Assembly (NCBI GenBank): GCA_964405465.1 | Contig: CAYONZ010000014.1 | Span: 9,906 to 73,905 of the forward strand | Direction: 5' to 3' | Length of the DNA stretch: 64,000 bases | Source: CAYONZ01 sp964405465 | Lineage (GTDB): Bacteria; Bdellovibrionota; Bdellovibrionia; Bdellovibrionales; JAMPXM01 | Shown here: in pieces, positions 35,404-44,591 of the stretch | Layout: every line of letters begins with the position of its first letter | Position numbering within the stretch: the first letter of the stretch is position 1 | Program-made: the position numbers and the translations under genes | The notes under the pieces: generated by a model | What the model saw: the letters and a program-made list of their open reading frames with translations, nothing else | Databases searched by the model: none | What the model was told of the DNA's origin: nothing

Positions 35404-37271
35404 GCAGCCCCCCTGTAAGAACAAAGAACCAGAGTGACATCATCATCAAGTGGAGTTTTCTTACGAAAGTCAGTTAGTGACTGCACAACTGTGGTCACCG
35501 ATTGCCCTGGGTCGCGACTCTCCATCATTGAGGCTGAAAGTGCCTTTACAAAACGACGTTCGCCCCAAGTCTTCTGCTCGGGACTTTTCACATCCATCAC
35601 TCCGTCCGTATACAAAACAAGCCGATCTCCAGGCTCCAGCTGAATTTTTCCTTCTTTGAAGTGACTTGAGTAATTCTCTCCTAAACGTGGATTATTTACT
35701 TCGGTCAAAGCCAAAAAGTCATTTCGGGAGATCTCCTGACATTGTCCACGAAGAATCATCGGCGGCTCGTGACTGGCATTGCTATATGTGAGTAGCCCCG
35801 ATTTTTTATCGATTGCAATCAAAGCAAAGGTCATCATCATCTTGCCTTTTGACGTTTCACAAATAGCGCGATTAAGAATTCCCATGGCTTGCCCAGGAGA
35901 AAGTGGAGGCCCACCTTGAATCACCGATGCCACAGCACGTGCAGCACTCGTCAAAAGTGCAGCTGGTGCCCCATGCCCTGTCGCATCTCCAATCCAAAGA
36001 TAAACTGAATCGCCGTTCTCACAATAAAACCACCAGTCTCCACCACACTCACTCGCTGGTTGATAGTGACCCGCGATCTCAACACCGCCAAGAAGTGCTC
36101 GATTTTCGGGAAACAGAGTCTCTTGCACAGCTCGAGCCGTCTCTAGTTCAGACTCCATTCTTGCCTTCTCTGCTGTCTCGAGCATCAATCGCGAGACCTC
36201 TTCAGCCATATGATTGAAGCTTGTCGCCAGTACACCAATTTCATCGTCACTTTGTGACGCCACCCGAACTTTGAAGTCCCCTTGCGTGACCTTCTTAGTG
36301 GCAATTGTCAATCGACTCAAAGCCTCGGTAAGGCCACGTGCCGAAATCACCCCGAGAATCGAAATCAAACTCAAAACTAAGACTGAAAAGAACAGCGATT
36401 TTTCAATAATCAAATTCACTGCCTTTAAAGCCGTCTTGCGACTGACGACCGAAACAACTTGTAGATCTCCAATGTCGACACCTGCAAATGAAGCCAAATA
36501 GGGTTGATTTCTCGGCGATCTGATTTCGGCAGTTCCTTCTCGACTGTTCTTCCGAGATAGTTCCGACCATATCTGTACAGGAGCCCAGTCGGCTTCACCA
36601 AGAGCAGGTGTTTCAAAAAGTGGCTCACCGGATCCTTGAATTAAAACTGTGGCATAAGACCCAGTGTCTTGAAAGGCCTGAGCCAATTCAGCTGTCTTAA
36701 ACAATGCCACAGCAATAACATGCCGTGGGTCACTCACTTGGCCGAATCGCAAACCCATCAAAAGAGAATTTTTAGCCTGCACCGGCTTTTTTACCTTAAC
36801 TTCAGTTTCACGAAGACTGCGCACGAGATCACTTTCAAAAGCGGACTCTTTTTGCATATCCGAGCGTGACGATTCTTTTATCAGACTCACAACTTTTTCA
36901 TACTCACCATTTGCAGGATTCAATACAAACAGCTGAAGAGCTGCGAGTTTTTCTTCTTTGTCAAAAAAATACGACGAAGCTTCTGCAAGAGTGCGCGTGA
37001 CCGTGCTGTAGCCTAAAACCATCGACTGGGTTAGCTTGATCATCGACGAGAGTTCCGACTCAACCCGTGCCGCCTTGGTCTTTGAAACTGTAAGTGACGA
37101 TTCAAATACATAAGCAACTTTGTCATTTTCGAAAATTTTGATGGCCAACGCCAAAAATATGGTCACACCTAGCGCTGGAATCAAAATCAACGCCAACAAA
37201 AATTTTACTCGCAAAGAAAGACCACTATTCTTCTTCATGTCTTCGATATCGGAGCTCCGAACTGTGCTCAT
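35400..37271 (-). CDS. HAMP-linked PP2C (SpoIIE-type) phosphatase with periplasmic sensor
   Basis: The protein has 623 aa. Two membrane helices (about 22-45 and 285-305) enclose a periplasmic sensor of about 240 residues. A HAMP domain follows (LSRLTIATKKVTQGDFKVRV), then a short coiled coil and the PP2C domain with GGDWWFYCENGDSVYLWIGD, ATGHGAPAALLTSAARA, DGVMDVKSPEQ and DDDVTLVLC. The phosphatase would dephosphorylate the STAS partner. It overlaps the ATPase gene by four bases. Its start lies close to the divergent FecR gene; ATG 37238 is an alternative start. Confidence 0.9.
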   Translation of the reverse strand: MSTVRSSDIEDMKKNSGLSLRVKFLLALILIPALGVTIFLALAIKIFENDKVAYVFESSLTVSKTKAARVESELSSMIKLTQSMVLGYSTVTRTLAEASSYFFDKEEKLAALQLFVLNPANGEYEKVVSLIKESSRSDMQKESAFESDLVRSLRETEVKVKKPVQAKNSLLMGLRFGQVSDPRHVIAVALFKTAELAQAFQDTGSYATVLIQGSGEPLFETPALGEADWAPVQIWSELSRKNSREGTAEIRSPRNQPYLASFAGVDIGDLQVVSVVSRKTALKAVNLIIEKSLFFSVLVLSLISILGVISARGLTEALSRLTIATKKVTQGDFKVRVASQSDDEIGVLATSFNHMAEEVSRLMLETAEKARMESELETARAVQETLFPENRALLGGVEIAGHYQPASECGGDWWFYCENGDSVYLWIGDATGHGAPAALLTSAARAVASVIQGGPPLSPGQAMGILNRAICETSKGKMMMTFALIAIDKKSGLLTYSNASHEPPMILRGQCQEISRNDFLALTEVNNPRLGENYSSHFKEGKIQLEPGDRLVLYTDGVMDVKSPEQKTWGERRFVKALSASMMESRDPGQSVTTVVQSLTDFRKKTPLDDDVTLVLCSYRGAA

Positions 37272-37365
37272 TAAGGATCATCCCAAATCTGGACATTTGT
37301 CTGTCAACATCAAGTCCAATTGGGTCGATACAGACAAAGAGCATGATAAGAGGAGTTTTTTAATT

Positions 37366-39678
37366 TTGTTCAATAGTTTCAAAATACTCAGCAAGACCGA
37401 CCTCGGATTGATTGCCGGCGCGAGCGTATCAGCGCTCGCTTGCGTCTATTTTTTGAGCTCAGAAAAATCGGTATTTGAAAAAAATCAGGACAACACAGGC
37501 CAGCTGATTACAGTCGGTCGTGTGGCCGACAAAAAAAATCACGTCAAGCGAAAGAATGCCAACTCGTTTAGCTGGTCTGGGCTATCTAACTCGGATCCCA
37601 TCTTCGAGGGTGATCAGATTTTGACCGATGTCGACTCCTCGGCCCAAGTTCAACTTGAAAAAGGCGATACACTCGACATAGACGCCAATTCTCTGATTGT
37701 GGTGCAAACCAATGATGGCGGTCTAACGGTTGACCTGCAATATGGTAGCTTCGTCGGAAAAATTGCAACTGACACGAAAATTACTGTCTTGAATAAGGGG
37801 CAAAAAAGTGAGTTGGCCTCAAAAGCTGGCACTGAACTTCGAATTTCATCAAGAAGTCGCAGCACCGACTTTGAAGTATTAAAAGGGCAACTTAAGATTA
37901 AAAGTGGCAAGCAACAAAGAACTATAGAAAAGAATGAAACACTTCAAGTTGAAAAGCTGAGCAAAACATCTGAAGAACCTGATACAATTGATCTCGAGGC
38001 CCCTCCACCAGGAGTCGCAATCTGGAAAAAGTCTGATCAACCCATCTCATTTCACTGGAAATCAACCGGCAAACTTCATGATTTTAAACTCGAGATCTCA
38101 AGCGACGCGAGTTTTGACAAAATCCTATTTTCAAAAAAACATAACGAATCTGGAGTCAGCTCCGCACTTGATACCGAGCTTCCGATGAGTCTCGACGGTC
38201 CATTTTACTGGAGGGTGGCATCGCAAGATGGTCACACTAAAAGTGTGGCAAGGCGAATTTCATTTTATAAAGACCTTGCTCCGCTACTAGTCTTCCCACA
38301 AGCCGATCAGACCCTCAGCTTAAACTTTGAAGCTTTCGAGTCAGAGCAAAAACCGGCATCGATCGTCATGACTTGGCAAGACATGGCCCACTCCGAGGAA
38401 TTTCAGATCAATATCGCAACAGATGAACAGTTTAAAAAAATAGTGAAGAATGAAAAGCTTAGTGCACTCTCTTTTGAATTCAAAAATCCAGAGGTCACGA
38501 CCTACTATTGGCGCGTCTCAGGTCGACATCACTCACGCGGCAACGCCCCTTGGTCTGAAACTCGCAGATTCACTGTTACAGAACAACTATCACCGATCGA
38601 ACAAGCTCAACTTGAAAACCCTAGTTTCACCTATATCATTCCAAGACCACTTGTCGCTCAAAATGAAAATTCATCGCGCGAACGAACAACCACAGTTACC
38701 CCGGACGATCCTCCCATTATTAAATGGAAAACAGCAAAGAATGCCCAAAAATATGAGGTCGAGATTTCAGAAGACGAAAAACTTTTGAACGCCAAAAAAG
38801 AATCAGTTACCGAAACTCAATTCAAAATCAAAAGTGTTAAACCAGGACGACTTTTCTGGCGAGTGCGTTCGCAAAACGAAAAATCTCGAAGTGCGGAACC
38901 AAGCCCGGTTGGCCAAATACGCATCATGATTCCTCCGCCTGAAACCCAGACACCACAAAAGGTGACGCAGAAATCTGATAACAAACGAGATCTCGCAAGT
39001 CTAAGTGGTGATTTCAAAATCCGTTGGGCTCCGCTTAAATTTGCAGCCAAATATCAAGTTCAATACAGTCGCCAAGAAAACTATCTGGGAGCACAAGAAC
39101 TCACGACAAGCGACTTTGCACACATTCTAAAATTCAAAGACCCCGGCATTATCTTTTGGCGAGTGCGCGCACTTGCCTCGACCGGCGAACCCATCAGTGA
39201 CTATTCCGACACGAAAACTTTGGAGCTTGAAAAAGAGTTGTTACCACCACCAGTGATCGCGAAACCCGTGCCCCCTCCGCCTCCGCCCGCCCCACCAAAA
39301 CCGATAGAAAGTGATGCAACCAAGTTGGCAGGGCTCCAACCCAAACCGAGCTTTGACCCCGATCTGGGCACTTCAAAAATTGAAGCACCAGTTTTGCGCG
39401 AACCGAGACGCCAAACCCGAGTCGTTGCAATCGGTAAGACTTCCGTTTTCGTGGCGCTGAAATGGTCTGGGATTCCCACTGCCCTCAAATATGAAATTGA
39501 ATTTGCTTCTGATGCCGCATTTAAGAAAAAACTTGTCACAACCACTTCGCGTGATACAGACTACTTTTTTGAACAACAAATGCCTGAGGGCACTGTCTAC
39601 TGGAGAGTCCGCGCCGACACCAAGGCGGGAAAGTCGAAGTGGTCAGAGACGTTCAATTTCAACGTTGATTATCGATAG
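37366..39678 (+). CDS. FecR-domain protein with five Fn3-like repeats
   Basis: The protein has 770 aa. TTG 37366 is chosen: AGAGGAG lies 10 bases upstream and the start avoids overlap with the divergent phosphatase. A membrane segment near residues 13-30 (DLGLIAGASVSALACVYFL) is followed by a FecR domain at about 50-190 (GLSNSDPIFEGDQILTDVDS, KGDTLDIDANSLIVV). Five Fn3-like units follow, each ending in YWRV or FWRV (PFYWRVAS, YYWRVSG, LFWRVRSQ, IFWRVRAL, VYWRVRAD). A Pro-rich stretch precedes the last one. The protein likely sits in the inner membrane with a long periplasmic part that may bind cell-wall or protein ligands. Confidence 0.82.
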   Translation: MFNSFKILSKTDLGLIAGASVSALACVYFLSSEKSVFEKNQDNTGQLITVGRVADKKNHVKRKNANSFSWSGLSNSDPIFEGDQILTDVDSSAQVQLEKGDTLDIDANSLIVVQTNDGGLTVDLQYGSFVGKIATDTKITVLNKGQKSELASKAGTELRISSRSRSTDFEVLKGQLKIKSGKQQRTIEKNETLQVEKLSKTSEEPDTIDLEAPPPGVAIWKKSDQPISFHWKSTGKLHDFKLEISSDASFDKILFSKKHNESGVSSALDTELPMSLDGPFYWRVASQDGHTKSVARRISFYKDLAPLLVFPQADQTLSLNFEAFESEQKPASIVMTWQDMAHSEEFQINIATDEQFKKIVKNEKLSALSFEFKNPEVTTYYWRVSGRHHSRGNAPWSETRRFTVTEQLSPIEQAQLENPSFTYIIPRPLVAQNENSSRERTTTVTPDDPPIIKWKTAKNAQKYEVEISEDEKLLNAKKESVTETQFKIKSVKPGRLFWRVRSQNEKSRSAEPSPVGQIRIMIPPPETQTPQKVTQKSDNKRDLASLSGDFKIRWAPLKFAAKYQVQYSRQENYLGAQELTTSDFAHILKFKDPGIIFWRVRALASTGEPISDYSDTKTLELEKELLPPPVIAKPVPPPPPPAPPKPIESDATKLAGLQPKPSFDPDLGTSKIEAPVLREPRRQTRVVAIGKTSVFVALKWSGIPTALKYEIEFASDAAFKKKLVTTTSRDTDYFFEQQMPEGTVYWRVRADTKAGKSKWSETFNFNVDYR

Positions 39679-39684
39679 GCTCTG

Positions 39685-40467
39685 ATGTTTTTAGAAAATC
39701 CCACGATCTTTTTTATTATCGTCACCATCTGTGGTTTTTTGACGGGCTTCATTGATTCGATTGCCGGTGGAGGTGGCTTAATCTCACTCCCGCTACTCTC
39801 TTTGATGCTTGGAGCTGGAGTCGAAGCTGTGGGCACTAACAAAATTGCGGCCTCACTATCTGCATTCACAGCTCTCATCATTTACTACCGAAATGGATTC
39901 GTACAGATACGTAAATCTTTATTGTTTAGCTTTGCCGTAGGAGCTTCTGCATTCTTCGGAGCACAGATGGCACTTCATATTTCTCCCCTTTTTTATAAGT
40001 GGTTCCTGCTCTTTGTCGCACCTGTTATTCTTTGGATCGTCTTCCAAAAAGACCTATGGATTCGTCAAGCCAGCATTCATAAAGATCTAGATCGTCACCC
40101 GACCCTCGCTGTAATTGCCTTGGGATTTGCCTGCGGATTCTATGACGGAATTGCAGGCCCAGGCGCGGGCACGATCATGTTTCTCTCACTTTTTTTCGTT
40201 GCAAAAATGCCACTTCTCACAGCAATGGCCACAGCAAAACTTGCGAATTTGTCATCAGCCCTTATTTCACTTGGCACTTATGCCGCTGAAAATCAGGTTC
40301 ACTGGAAAACCGGTTCCACCCTCGCCATTGGTGTGTTTCTGGGAGCAGCCACCGGCTCTAGCCTAGCCTCAAAGCATGCTAATCCGCAGATCGTCCGCTG
40401 GACACTCACATTCGTAAGCGTTTTATTGATCGCACGCCTCGCGTGGAGCACGATCATTCACGGTTAA
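39685..40467 (+). CDS. TSUP (TauE/SafE) family membrane permease
   Basis: The protein has 260 aa. It has the two-fold repeated pattern of the family: ICGFLTGFIDSIAGGGGLISLP at the N-terminus and GFACGFYDGIAGPGAGTIMF in the second half, with about eight membrane helices. The family exports or moves sulfite, sulfonates and other organic acids; the substrate is not known here. It starts six bases after the FecR gene and may share its transcript. A convergent small gene ends three bases after it. Confidence 0.9.
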   Translation: MFLENPTIFFIIVTICGFLTGFIDSIAGGGGLISLPLLSLMLGAGVEAVGTNKIAASLSAFTALIIYYRNGFVQIRKSLLFSFAVGASAFFGAQMALHISPLFYKWFLLFVAPVILWIVFQKDLWIRQASIHKDLDRHPTLAVIALGFACGFYDGIAGPGAGTIMFLSLFFVAKMPLLTAMATAKLANLSSALISLGTYAAENQVHWKTGSTLAIGVFLGAATGSSLASKHANPQIVRWTLTFVSVLLIARLAWSTIIHG

Positions 40468-40469
40468 CC

Positions 40470-40874
40470 CTAGTTTTTAGACTCTGGTGTTTTTTGACAA
40501 TCGAGATACTCAATCAAACGTGCATTAAAAAATGTGCCGGACTTCTCAAAATTCCAAGGTGGATAGGGATAAAATCGAACTTCAGCACAATGCCCTTTTT
40601 TTACAGCCGCAAACTGCCGATCCACTGTACTAGCCGCCACATATTTACCGGTGCGCTGATCCCTCATCACCAAAGAAAATGAATACATAATATCGGGACT
40701 AACCACACCATTTGCCAAGACTGCCGCAGGTTGAGTGACTCGCTCAATCTCGATCACCTCGCCAATCACTTTTTTTGAAAAAATAAAACTATAGTTGTCG
40801 ATCACGACAAACAATAGCAGCGCAACCACAACGGCATACATTGAACGCATCATGATTTTTTTAAACCCTTGCAT
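40470..40874 (-). CDS. Single-pass membrane protein, unknown
   Basis: The protein has 134 aa. ATG 40874 is chosen over 40964 because GAGG lies eight bases upstream. One helix (YAVVVALLLFVVIDNYSFIF) near the N-terminus is followed by a beta-rich domain (KVIGEVIEIERVTQPAAVL, KGHCAEVRFYPYPPWNFEKSG, RLIEYLDC). The organisation resembles small DUF3592-like proteins but I am not sure. It is 10 bp after the M14 peptidase gene, so they form one unit with the HAMP protein. Confidence 0.6.
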   Translation of the reverse strand: MQGFKKIMMRSMYAVVVALLLFVVIDNYSFIFSKKVIGEVIEIERVTQPAAVLANGVVSPDIMYSFSLVMRDQRTGKYVAASTVDRQFAAVKKGHCAEVRFYPYPPWNFEKSGTFFNARLIEYLDCQKTPESKN

Positions 40875-40884
40875 TTCTAGTTCC

Positions 40885-41718
40885 TCAAAGTGAATCGAAA
40901 ACCTTCGCTCGCATACGCAAATCGATTTTCTTATTGGTGGCAATAACCAAATGTCCAATGACATCTTGTAGTTCCGCAGGATCTACCATTTTGTCTTTCA
41001 ACTCAACCGTTAACACTGGAACGGAGCGATCCTTCCACATGTATCGTCCAAGACTACCAGGAAAATTACCCAAAGCACGCCAAGGCAGGCTCCCGTAATG
41101 AGGAAAATCAACCTTCGGTCCATCAAAATCCAAAACTGCATATGGCGTGTGTACTGATACAATAAAGTCAGGTTTAAAATCTTTCAAATGCTCACGTACA
41201 CACTTTGTTTCTGGTTCACTTGCAGCTTGATCTCCTGGATAACGCCGAGGTTCACCGTGGGCCAATGCCTTCCAGTACTTTAGTGCTTCTTGCGTCCAAT
41301 CTTTTGTTGGAAAGTTGCGATTGAGATCGACTTTATTTGCGTTCGTTCTTGTCTTTAAGGCGAGGCCATCGGGATTCACCACGGGTAATATGCGCCAACT
41401 ATTTCTCGGCTCTATGCCTTCCAGCCTCTTGATCCATTCGAAAGCCAGTCTTCCACTGATTGGCTCATCTCCGTGAATCAAACCCAAAACCAAAACCTTA
41501 AATCCTGATTTTTCCGACTGACCTTTTTTATCAAAATGAAAGATCGGATGTTTATTCACACTCTCACAACTCGACATCCACTCCACTTTTTCACAGACAT
41601 TGACATCTGACCCCGCAATATCCCCCACCATCTTTTTACAAAATGTCATGGGCAGATCTTGAGCAAACGCAAGACATGAAAAACTAAAAAAAATCAAGCC
41701 AGCAAACCCATTCGCCAT
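40885..41718 (-). CDS. M14-family zinc carboxypeptidase-like protein, exported (MpaA-like)
   Basis: The protein has 277 aa from ATG 41718; an ATG at 41784 is also in frame but overlaps the HAMP gene. The signal peptide is MANGFAGLIFFSFSCLAFA. Zinc ligands and catalytic residues are in order: LIHGDEPISGR (His, Glu), VVNPDGL, KVDLNRNFPT, VSVHTPYAVLDFDGP (third ligand) and LTVELKD (catalytic Glu). This fits MpaA-type amidases, which cut murein peptides between L-Ala-gamma-D-Glu and meso-Dap. The periplasmic location suits self- or prey-wall turnover, which is inference. Confidence 0.87.
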   Translation of the reverse strand: MANGFAGLIFFSFSCLAFAQDLPMTFCKKMVGDIAGSDVNVCEKVEWMSSCESVNKHPIFHFDKKGQSEKSGFKVLVLGLIHGDEPISGRLAFEWIKRLEGIEPRNSWRILPVVNPDGLALKTRTNANKVDLNRNFPTKDWTQEALKYWKALAHGEPRRYPGDQAASEPETKCVREHLKDFKPDFIVSVHTPYAVLDFDGPKVDFPHYGSLPWRALGNFPGSLGRYMWKDRSVPVLTVELKDKMVDPAELQDVIGHLVIATNKKIDLRMRAKVFDSL

Positions 41719-41764
41719 CTTCCGCTTCGCACCACATGGTGCCTGCTTATCAAAAAGAAAAGGC

Positions 41765-42223
41765 CTATGACTTCTTTGCGGCATGCTCTAACTTCTCAGT
41801 GAGTTGATTGAGTTTTTCTGCAATTTCTTGCAGCTCAGCGTTTTTACGGAGGTGAATTCGAGATTGATGTTCTCCGGCCAAAACGCGATCCAAATGCCGA
41901 TTCATCGCAAATAGAGGACCGGCAACTTCATGCGTGATCACAATTCCACCTAAAAAGGCCAAAATCCCAATGACCAAAAACAAACCAATAAAAACATAAA
42001 AAACAAAATTCACAAATTCCAATTGAACAAGATCATCCACACATCGAAATCCCGAATGCAGGGCGCTCAATTTATAGAACCCAGAGGCAACTACAATTCC
42101 TATTCCAATCACCGAAACCGCCATAACAAAAACCGCCAAGCGTAGTTGAATGCTGGGCAGCAGATAGTAGTTGGCAACTCTTCGATTCTTTCTCGACATT
42201 TGCTCTTGAGATTGTTCTTGCAT
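41765..42223 (-). CDS. Two-helix membrane protein with C-terminal HAMP domain
   Basis: The protein has 152 aa. Membrane helices lie at about 26-46 and 72-96. The short segment between them includes one Cys. After the second helix comes a HAMP sequence (EVAGPLFAMNRHLDRVLAGE) and a coiled coil (LQEIAEKLNQLTEKLEHA). No kinase, cyclase or methyl-accepting domain follows, so it is a HAMP-only signal relay protein. It is the first gene of a three-gene minus-strand unit with the M14 peptidase and the small membrane protein. The partner protein is unknown. Confidence 0.82.
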   Translation of the reverse strand: MQEQSQEQMSRKNRRVANYYLLPSIQLRLAVFVMAVSVIGIGIVVASGFYKLSALHSGFRCVDDLVQLEFVNFVFYVFIGLFLVIGILAFLGGIVITHEVAGPLFAMNRHLDRVLAGEHQSRIHLRKNAELQEIAEKLNQLTEKLEHAAKKS

Positions 42224-42498
42224 AGATCTTAGCGTGACACACGTTCACGGCCTTTGACAACCGAGAACTTTCTTCAAGGTACTCGCCGATGAAACGCCCA
42301 AATGAAGAGCTCAACTCAACCCAATTGAAAAGAAGCACCTTCTTCATTTTCAGATTCTGGAGCCACTCTTGCAACAACATCACAGCAAGTTCAGAGCAAC
42401 CCATAAGATGCTTCATGAAATGGCCTTGAACTATCCCGTTAACAGGACAAAGAGAATTCAAAGAGAACTCGAATGACTTAAAAAGGTGGGAGCCAACA

Positions 42499-44487
42499 AT
42501 GGCAGAAATAGACCGTCGAGCAAAGCAGAAAACTCAGTGCCTTGCAACTGGTGACCTTCGCAGTACCCAAAGCCGAACTTTCTTTTCTGGAAAATTGATG
42601 TCACCTGCGACAACTGCAAGATTAATGTCACCCGTGACTTCTTTGACATTAATAGGTTCAATGGCACCTATCGCATTTATGACCTCAATCTTACCCATAA
42701 CATTCAGGAAATCTATGACATCAATTCAATCGATGGTGTCAGCGGTATCAGTGGCCGGCGTCGTGTTCTTCATGGCATCTAGTCTTCGAGCTGCACCCCA
42801 GGATGCACCAGTTGCTCCAATGCATATGGATCTCATCAGTAACGCTGTACAATTTCAAATTACACCAAATGGTGAGCGCTTCTTGAGCGAACATTTAGAA
42901 GAAGTTCTGCAAGATTCAAACTTCTCTTTGCGCCGAGGATATTTTAGTAAAATCCCAATTAAATCTTCACAGCCCATTCGCTTCGAAGAACTCGTTGGTC
43001 ACGACCCACAAAACCTTGCTTTGCTCAACAATGTAAAACATCTTCTCGAAGAGTGGCTCATGGGCTTTGAGCTCAACGAACCTCAACCAGAAGGATCTCT
43101 TGAAAGCGCAGCCTATCTTTTAAGTCCAAACAAACTAACTCTACGCTCAAACCTAATAAGCAAACAAAAAAATCATCTCTCAGGTGCGGTCTTCGATCTT
43201 GAAATCGAGGCGCAAAAACTCAGCATTGGAGCGAGACTTATTTCAATGCGCGATCCACGTAATCCTATCTTTGGTACGCTCGGTTTTGTAAATCCAGTTC
43301 TTTCTTCCAGCGCCAATAGCGTACCTTTTGGACAAGGCCAGCAGCCTCCCCTGCGCCTTAAGATCACGTTTGAATTTTCGATTGATCAAAATAAAAAGCC
43401 TAAGATCAAGATCATCGCAACCAAAACAAATTTCTCAGAGACCCAAATGCAGTTGTCGTATAAAAAGCTTCTTCCGATGGACCTCACGATTTCGGGGTCG
43501 GGCTACAACTACCCGCTCAGTGATGCCACCCTCACCCGACGATTCGAAGAAAGTAAACCAAGGCTGATCGCCGAATTGCAAAAACTAATAGATCAATTGG
43601 CTGATACCGATCTTCCAAAAATGTTGACCGAAAAACTTGATGGTTCGATGCCAGAGATTCTTAAACAAACAAAATTTATGGAGCCACCAGCGAGACCAAT
43701 GGGCTCTTCTGAAGGTGATTTTGTCTGGGGTCTGGAGCTAACGCAGATCAAACAAAATTCCGTGGCTACCAATTCACAAAAATATCTCAGCACCTCAATT
43801 GCTCTTGACGCATTTGTTGAAGACCCAATGGCCACCAAATCTCCACCCCTCAGCAAAAATGCTCGAGCACGCGGCAATGTTACCTTCGAGGGCTTAGCCC
43901 CAAATCAATACGATACGGCACTTGCCGTCGATCGTGGTCTTCTGAATCGAGTGCTCCAACTCTCGTATCACCGTGGCTACCTGAAAAAAGTAGTCGATGA
44001 TAAAGACCCCAATCAAGTCACAGTCTTTGCTGGTCCACCCTCTTTTGACACCGAAAACAAAAAAGTCGAGGCCCCTCTGTCGATGCAGCCTAAGTTTCGC
44101 TTACGCTTGGCGATCGCCCAAGACATGTCTGGTCTCTCTCGCATCGCAACGGACGCTACAATCAACGTTGGCCTGGAGGCAATTGGACACCTTCAGCAAA
44201 AAGCCGATCACTCTGGTGTCAGTCTGATTCTTGATCGTCTCGACCCAACAAGTGTGGTCGTTGATCCGAACACCTTGACCCTTATTGGTCGAACTATTAT
44301 GTATCCACTGGTGCAGCAGAAAGCGCGCGAGAAAGTTCGCGAAGCTTCAACAAAAATTGAAGCTCAGCCTAAGGAGATCGGCACCCTTCCTCTGCCACCT
44401 GAGTTTTTTGGTCAGAAACTCGCCATAAAAAGCATGAAGTGGTCAAGCTCAGGACACTTAATTATGTTTATGAATTTTGAACCATGA
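42499..44487 (+). CDS. Exported lipid-binding-like protein, unknown
   Basis: The frame is 662 aa from ATG 42499, which has GGGAG six bases upstream. The signal peptide is at about residues 72-98 (SMVSAVSVAGVVFFMASSLRA), so the true start may be ATG 42679 or 42715. The mature protein is long and beta-rich, with alternating hydrophobic patterns (LRLKITFEFSIDQNKKPKIKI, VSLILDRLDPTSVVVDPNT) that recall elongated lipid-transfer folds of the BPI type. This is only a guess from pattern. It has no Cys-rich region or known motif. Bases 42590-42740 hold a ladder of in-frame ATG codons. Confidence 0.62.
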   Translation: MAEIDRRAKQKTQCLATGDLRSTQSRTFFSGKLMSPATTARLMSPVTSLTLIGSMAPIAFMTSILPITFRKSMTSIQSMVSAVSVAGVVFFMASSLRAAPQDAPVAPMHMDLISNAVQFQITPNGERFLSEHLEEVLQDSNFSLRRGYFSKIPIKSSQPIRFEELVGHDPQNLALLNNVKHLLEEWLMGFELNEPQPEGSLESAAYLLSPNKLTLRSNLISKQKNHLSGAVFDLEIEAQKLSIGARLISMRDPRNPIFGTLGFVNPVLSSSANSVPFGQGQQPPLRLKITFEFSIDQNKKPKIKIIATKTNFSETQMQLSYKKLLPMDLTISGSGYNYPLSDATLTRRFEESKPRLIAELQKLIDQLADTDLPKMLTEKLDGSMPEILKQTKFMEPPARPMGSSEGDFVWGLELTQIKQNSVATNSQKYLSTSIALDAFVEDPMATKSPPLSKNARARGNVTFEGLAPNQYDTALAVDRGLLNRVLQLSYHRGYLKKVVDDKDPNQVTVFAGPPSFDTENKKVEAPLSMQPKFRLRLAIAQDMSGLSRIATDATINVGLEAIGHLQQKADHSGVSLILDRLDPTSVVVDPNTLTLIGRTIMYPLVQQKAREKVREASTKIEAQPKEIGTLPLPPEFFGQKLAIKSMKWSSSGHLIMFMNFEP

Positions 44488-44591
44488 AGAGGCAATAAAA
44501 TGAGTTGTACTTTTTCGATCCAGAGCTACAGAGGCAAACCGGCTAGTTTATCTCTAGAATTCAGTGACTTTTCCCAGAATGGAGTTTTTCA

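Noticed and set aside
37120..37365. Longer N-terminus for the FecR protein from TTG 37120
   Set aside because: It overlaps the phosphatase gene on the other strand and lacks a ribosome site; TTG 37366 has one.
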